The notes under the pieces: model-generated
Databases searched by the model: none
The model's input: only the letters and a program-made list of their open reading frames with translations
Told to the model about the DNA's origin: nothing
Made by a program: the position numbers and the translations under genes
Part shown: one piece after another, positions 21,589 to 24,542 of the stretch
Layout of the letters: every line of letters begins with the position of its first letter
Position numbering within the stretch: the first letter of the stretch is position 1
Assembly: GCA_038203935.1 (NCBI GenBank)
Contig: JBBRDM010000070.1
Coordinates: 1 to 24,542, forward strand
Direction: 5' to 3'
Source: JANXSG01 sp038203935
Lineage (GTDB): Bacteria > Armatimonadota > Chthonomonadetes > Chthonomonadales > Chthonomonadaceae
DNA length: 24,542 nucleotides

Positions 21589-23952
21589 TTATCTCGACTG
21601 AGTTCCTGAATTCGAGGATGCCGTGATACCAAGCTGTGATAACCCTGCACTAGCAGATTTGATTCTCGCCACCGCCACTTCCATAGCGGTGAACTGCTGC
21701 TGCAGTGTCGTCTGATGGTCCTTTATATTGGATTCCAGATCAGTTATCGCCTGATGGATGTCGTCAATATTCGATTGTAAGCCAGCGACCGCGGTTGTGA
21801 GAGCTCCGGAGAAGGAATCAGTCTGCGTGTTAATATAAGCATTTACCTGGTTTGCCACTCCGCTTGTGAAAGTTACAGTCCCGTAAGTGCCTGGCGCAGT
21901 AGCAGTGACGCGCAGCTGCAGGCCTAACGCCCTGCCATTTGGCGACCCATTACTGCCCTTAAGGCTGTCGGTTAGGAACTGACCGATGCCGGTTGAAGCT
22001 TCCCCATTTATGGTGCCTGCGACATCGACCCCCTTCTGATCGAGAGCAGTCGTTCCTATACCGCTGGTATTGCCTGCACCCCCATCGGGGATGCTCGAAA
22101 TCACGGCTAGTTCCGCTGCGCTTCCGTACTGTTTGGAGGTGAAAGTGAGTTTACTGCCTACTACCGTGGCAGTTAGTACTTTGCTGAGCAGCGGATCCCC
22201 ATTAACCTGCGAAGCTACATCCGTAATACTGCTGCCCGCATGCAGCGAAAGAGTATGTCCGCCAACGAGAGATGGTACGATGGGTACGCCAAAAGCCGGC
22301 CCGGCAAATGTCAGCGTTTCATCCGAAGCGAGCGCTAATGTTTGCGCTGTGCCTGCAGTCAGAATGGCCTGCGATGCAGCAGTAGTCACATTGACGGCAT
22401 AGCCGAGAGCGCCGCTCGGCTGGGTGTCGCCAGTTGCGGAGACAAACTGCACGCTCGGATCGGTCGGGGCGCCATAGGCTTGAAACAGCTGTGCGACTCC
22501 GTTCAAATTTGTCGTGAGCGCCGCAGTGAGGGCAGCGTCATCGATCTGCAGGTGATCTCCGGTATCGAGTGTGATACCAATTTGAGATAATAGACTCGAC
22601 GACGAAGGGAGCCCAGAAAGCTGACTGGTAGCATGGTCAATCAGGGTATTCACGATGCTGGCTGTTGTTCCGTCGCCAAAAAGCGCGCCCGTCGCACCGG
22701 AAGATGGGTCGTAGGTGGCCTGGCTTTCCACGGCATCAACGGCAGAATTGAAGGCCGTTACAAAAGCTTTCACGTTGGATTTAATGGTGGATGTATCGCT
22801 GGAGATCGTCAGGTTTGTCGTTCCCGTATCTTTTAGTAGATTGATGGTTACATCGGTAATCGCATCGCTGAAGCTGTTGGTAGCGCGTGTGGCAGCCAGG
22901 CCGTCCAGCGTAAAATTCGCATCCAGCGCCGCAGTCAATTCACGGCCCACTCCAAGATTTTTCTGAAGGACTCCCAGGTTCGCCAATACGTTGTTATTAT
23001 CGGTAAGGCTGCCCGCTCCAGTTACTCCATTCAACTGCAGTTGGAGTCCGGCTGTGCCAGTGACTGGATTGGTAACACTTACTACCTGCGCCACCGGGAC
23101 TGCCGGCCCGCCGAATGCTGCATTGATATCCGAAGCGATGCCGGATAGAGATTTGTTGAGATCGATAACCACAGACTGCGTGGTGGGCACTCCTGCTACG
23201 GTGGCGGTTATGCTGACCGTTCCAGTTGTCGGCGGTGCGCTGGTCTGGCCTTCTAAGGTTGCTATACTGGTAGCGCTGTCGGTAAAAATATTTGATCCTG
23301 CCACGGTGGCGCTGATCGCGTTTTTAAGCGTGCTGCCAGCCCCGAATAGACCGAGTGTTGTGCCTAAAAAAGTGCTGCCTGCCGTGTCGGATATGCTTAT
23401 TTTCCCCTGTAATCCTGTGTTAGAACTGTTCAGGGTTAGATAAAACTGATTTGCAGAAGGTGAAATTACAGAAGCGCTGACTCCCGGCTGAGACGCATTG
23501 ATATTTTGAGCTAATGTAGTTAATGTATCGGAAGCGTGCACTGTGATTGCTTTTCCGTTGACAACAATCTGGCCGTCAAAACCAAGCGGCGTTGTGGCGC
23601 TGGTTTGCACGGACGAGCTAATTCTTTGCGCAGTCGCCAGATTGGAGACGGTGATGGTATGTGTTCCGGGCTGCGTACCTGTTGCTGCAGTCAGGGTAGC
23701 TACCGTTTCATCTGAACTTGTTCCCGTAACTAGATTGAATGCACGCAGGCTGTTCAACGAACTGGTTGTAGACTGCAGCCCTAAAAGCGCTGCTGAGACC
23801 TGATTATAAGCCGTCTGTCGCTGCTGCAGATAACCAATATCATTCTTCATGGAAATTTCAGGCTGACGGTCTACTGCGAGCAGCTCGGAGATGATCGATG
23901 TGGTATCGATGCCCGAACTAATACCTGAAAAGCTTATTGCACTGAGGCCCAT
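21589..23952 (-). CDS. fliD: Flagellar filament cap protein FliD (HAP2)
   Basis: A 787-residue protein, at the long end for FliD. It caps the growing filament and helps flagellin fold in place. Domain order: FliD_N (~8-105; 'ISFSGISSGIDTTSIISELL', 'DRQPEISMKNDIGYLQQRQT', 'GTHTITVSNLATAQRISSSV'), Flagellin_IN-type repeats ('FDGQIVVNGKAITVHASDTL', then 'INASQPGVSASVIS'), a central Gly/Thr-rich domain, and FliD_C, ending with a coiled coil 'GALTTAVAGLQSNIDDIHQA' and 'VARIKSASAGLSQL'. The ATG at 23952 is preceded by AGGAG. It lies between flagellin and fliS, the normal order. Confidence 0.95.
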   Translation of the reverse strand: MGLSAISFSGISSGIDTTSIISELLAVDRQPEISMKNDIGYLQQRQTAYNQVSAALLGLQSTTSSLNSLRAFNLVTGTSSDETVATLTAATGTQPGTHTITVSNLATAQRISSSVQTSATTPLGFDGQIVVNGKAITVHASDTLTTLAQNINASQPGVSASVISPSANQFYLTLNSSNTGLQGKISISDTAGSTFLGTTLGLFGAGSTLKNAISATVAGSNIFTDSATSIATLEGQTSAPPTTGTVSITATVAGVPTTQSVVIDLNKSLSGIASDINAAFGGPAVPVAQVVSVTNPVTGTAGLQLQLNGVTGAGSLTDNNNVLANLGVLQKNLGVGRELTAALDANFTLDGLAATRATNSFSDAITDVTINLLKDTGTTNLTISSDTSTIKSNVKAFVTAFNSAVDAVESQATYDPSSGATGALFGDGTTASIVNTLIDHATSQLSGLPSSSSLLSQIGITLDTGDHLQIDDAALTAALTTNLNGVAQLFQAYGAPTDPSVQFVSATGDTQPSGALGYAVNVTTAASQAILTAGTAQTLALASDETLTFAGPAFGVPIVPSLVGGHTLSLHAGSSITDVASQVNGDPLLSKVLTATVVGSKLTFTSKQYGSAAELAVISSIPDGGAGNTSGIGTTALDQKGVDVAGTINGEASTGIGQFLTDSLKGSNGSPNGRALGLQLRVTATAPGTYGTVTFTSGVANQVNAYINTQTDSFSGALTTAVAGLQSNIDDIHQAITDLESNIKDHQTTLQQQFTAMEVAVARIKSASAGLSQLGITASSNSGTQSR

Positions 23953-24155
23953 TATTAATCTCCTATGACACCGGAGTCTTTCGAGGATGCTTCATCACCA
24001 TTTTCGGATAGAAACCCGGTAAAGTTGAGGGTAATGTTTTGCATCTAAAACGGATAAAGGCTGCGGAAACGAAAGACTCAAAAGAAGAGCAGGGATAGGG
24101 GTTGAAAGCTTCTCATTGCCCATCCCTGCTATGATGTTGGATAGAACCAGCCGGA
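23953..24155 (-). other. Intergenic region between flagellin and fliD
   Basis: These 203 bp contain the flagellin terminator (24088-24130) and the fliD leader. A 10-bp inverted repeat, GAGTCTTTCG (23974-23983) and CGAAAGACTC (24070-24079), brackets 86 bp and its fliD-proximal arm lies near the AGGAG site. I looked for a sigma-28 (TAAA-N15-CCGATA) or sigma-54 promoter and found no convincing match. Confidence 0.5.
24088..24130 (-). terminator. Terminator after flagellin
   Basis: AGCAGGGAT (24088-24096) and ATCCCTGCT (24122-24130) pair over 9 bp; three further G-C pairs follow after a one-base bulge. On the minus strand it is followed by CTTCTTTTGAG, a partial T-run. It lies 26 bp beyond the flagellin stop. 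Confidence 0.7.
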
Positions 24156-24542
24156 CTATCTCAGAAGTGAAAGCACCTGCTGAGGAGCGCTGTTGGCCTG
24201 CGCCAATACAGAAGTGCCAGCCTGCTGCAGGATCTGATTCTTAGTCAGGTTGACAACCTCAGCAGCGACGTTGGTATCCCGGATCTGGCTCTCGGAGGCA
24301 GAAAGGTTCTCTACTCCGACACCCAGATAACGGATAGTGCTCTCCAGAGTGTTCTTCTGGAACGCTCCAAGGTTGGCCCGGAGCTGTGATACCTGGGAGA
24401 TCGCTTCATCGGCAATCTGAATTCCCTGCGTCGATCCGATGGCTGTAGTTACATCCAGTGTTGATAGACTTTTACCGGAGAGTGTCGTATTTCCGAGATT
24501 TACGGAGCGAATGTTACCGAGCGTAGCGTTCACCACCTGCCC
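24156..24542 (-). CDS. Flagellin, C-terminal part (5' end outside window)
   Basis: The frame is open through the right edge, so the apparent start at 24536 is not the true one. The 128 residues seen are the flagellin C-terminal D1/D0 helices: 'IQIADEAISQVSQLRANLGA', 'QKNTLESTIRYLGVGVENLS', 'SQIRDTNVAAEVVNLTKNQI', 'QQAGTSVLAQANSAPQQVLS' and the end 'LLR'. This is the segment that FliS binds and that packs the filament core. Only the end is visible, so which flagellin it is cannot be told. It heads the flagellar block with fliD and fliS. Confidence 0.95.
   Translation of the reverse strand, partial: GQVVNATLGNIRSVNLGNTTLSGKSLSTLDVTTAIGSTQGIQIADEAISQVSQLRANLGAFQKNTLESTIRYLGVGVENLSASESQIRDTNVAAEVVNLTKNQILQQAGTSVLAQANSAPQQVLSLLR

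Noticed and set aside
22991..23443. 150-codon plus-strand frame inside fliD
   Set aside because: Antisense shadow of the Thr/Val/Gly-rich FliD central region.
1..24542. Search for tRNA, rRNA, CRISPR, IS elements, toxin-antitoxin pairs or defence genes
   Set aside because: Nothing recognisable on either strand; the small Xre gene has no toxin partner beside it.

Overview
The window looks like chromosomal DNA of a flagellated, double-membraned bacterium, most likely from the Armatimonadota. This placement is inferred from gene content only. The prepilin-like protein at 17835-18620 has the H-x9-DG C-terminal motif and the 'FPVFAQAREKAR' start typical of the large Armatimonadota/Planctomycetes prepilin families. 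A GntR-LacI type regulator, a Gfo/Idh/MocA oxidoreductase and a GH127 arabinofuranosidase fit a plant-polysaccharide lifestyle. A predicted outer-membrane barrel, periplasmic LTxxQ protein and lipoprotein indicate a diderm envelope. Genes are mostly well spaced, with AT-rich intergenic DNA, good Shine-Dalgarno sites (several deciding GTG or TTG starts) and clear hairpin terminators. I saw no tRNA, rRNA, CRISPR array, transposase, phage gene or att site.

Layout. 1-1500 (minus): an envelope pair, barrel protein then a lipoprotein running off the left edge. 1899-2828: an acetyltransferase. 3009-6177 (plus): a tight four-gene operon behind a near-consensus promoter and a structured leader: PspA/IM30, a degenerate J-domain protein, a pterin carbinolamine dehydratase and a cysteine desulfurase. 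6268-7860: a perfect-consensus promoter with operator-like palindromes, an RpoD-like sigma factor with altered -12 readout residues, and a strong terminator. 7951-9453 (minus): a Spy-like LTxxQ protein and a VOC protein. 9664-12414 (minus): GH127 enzyme and a DUF4239 membrane protein. 12637-13473 (minus): two paralogous secreted Arg/Asp-rich proteins. 13588-15443: AT palindrome, small Xre regulator, a 52-residue lmo0937-type membrane protein and an orphan ECF sigma factor. 15740-16840: Gfo/Idh/MocA oxidoreductase. 16948-19739 (minus): regulator, prepilin-like protein and TIM-barrel glycosidase-like protein as a probable operon under one promoter with three palindromes. 20043-20456: ndk. 20453-24542 (minus): flagellar block of flagellin, fliD, fliS and a fliT-position gene.

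No clearly new system such as a defence island is present. The best leads are the PspA/J-like operon with its structured leader, which echoes the plastid VIPP1-CDJ2-HSP70B partnership; the sigma factor whose two -12 contact residues are both replaced; and the self-contained promoter/operator of the GntR-LacI regulator heading the prepilin/TIM-barrel operon.
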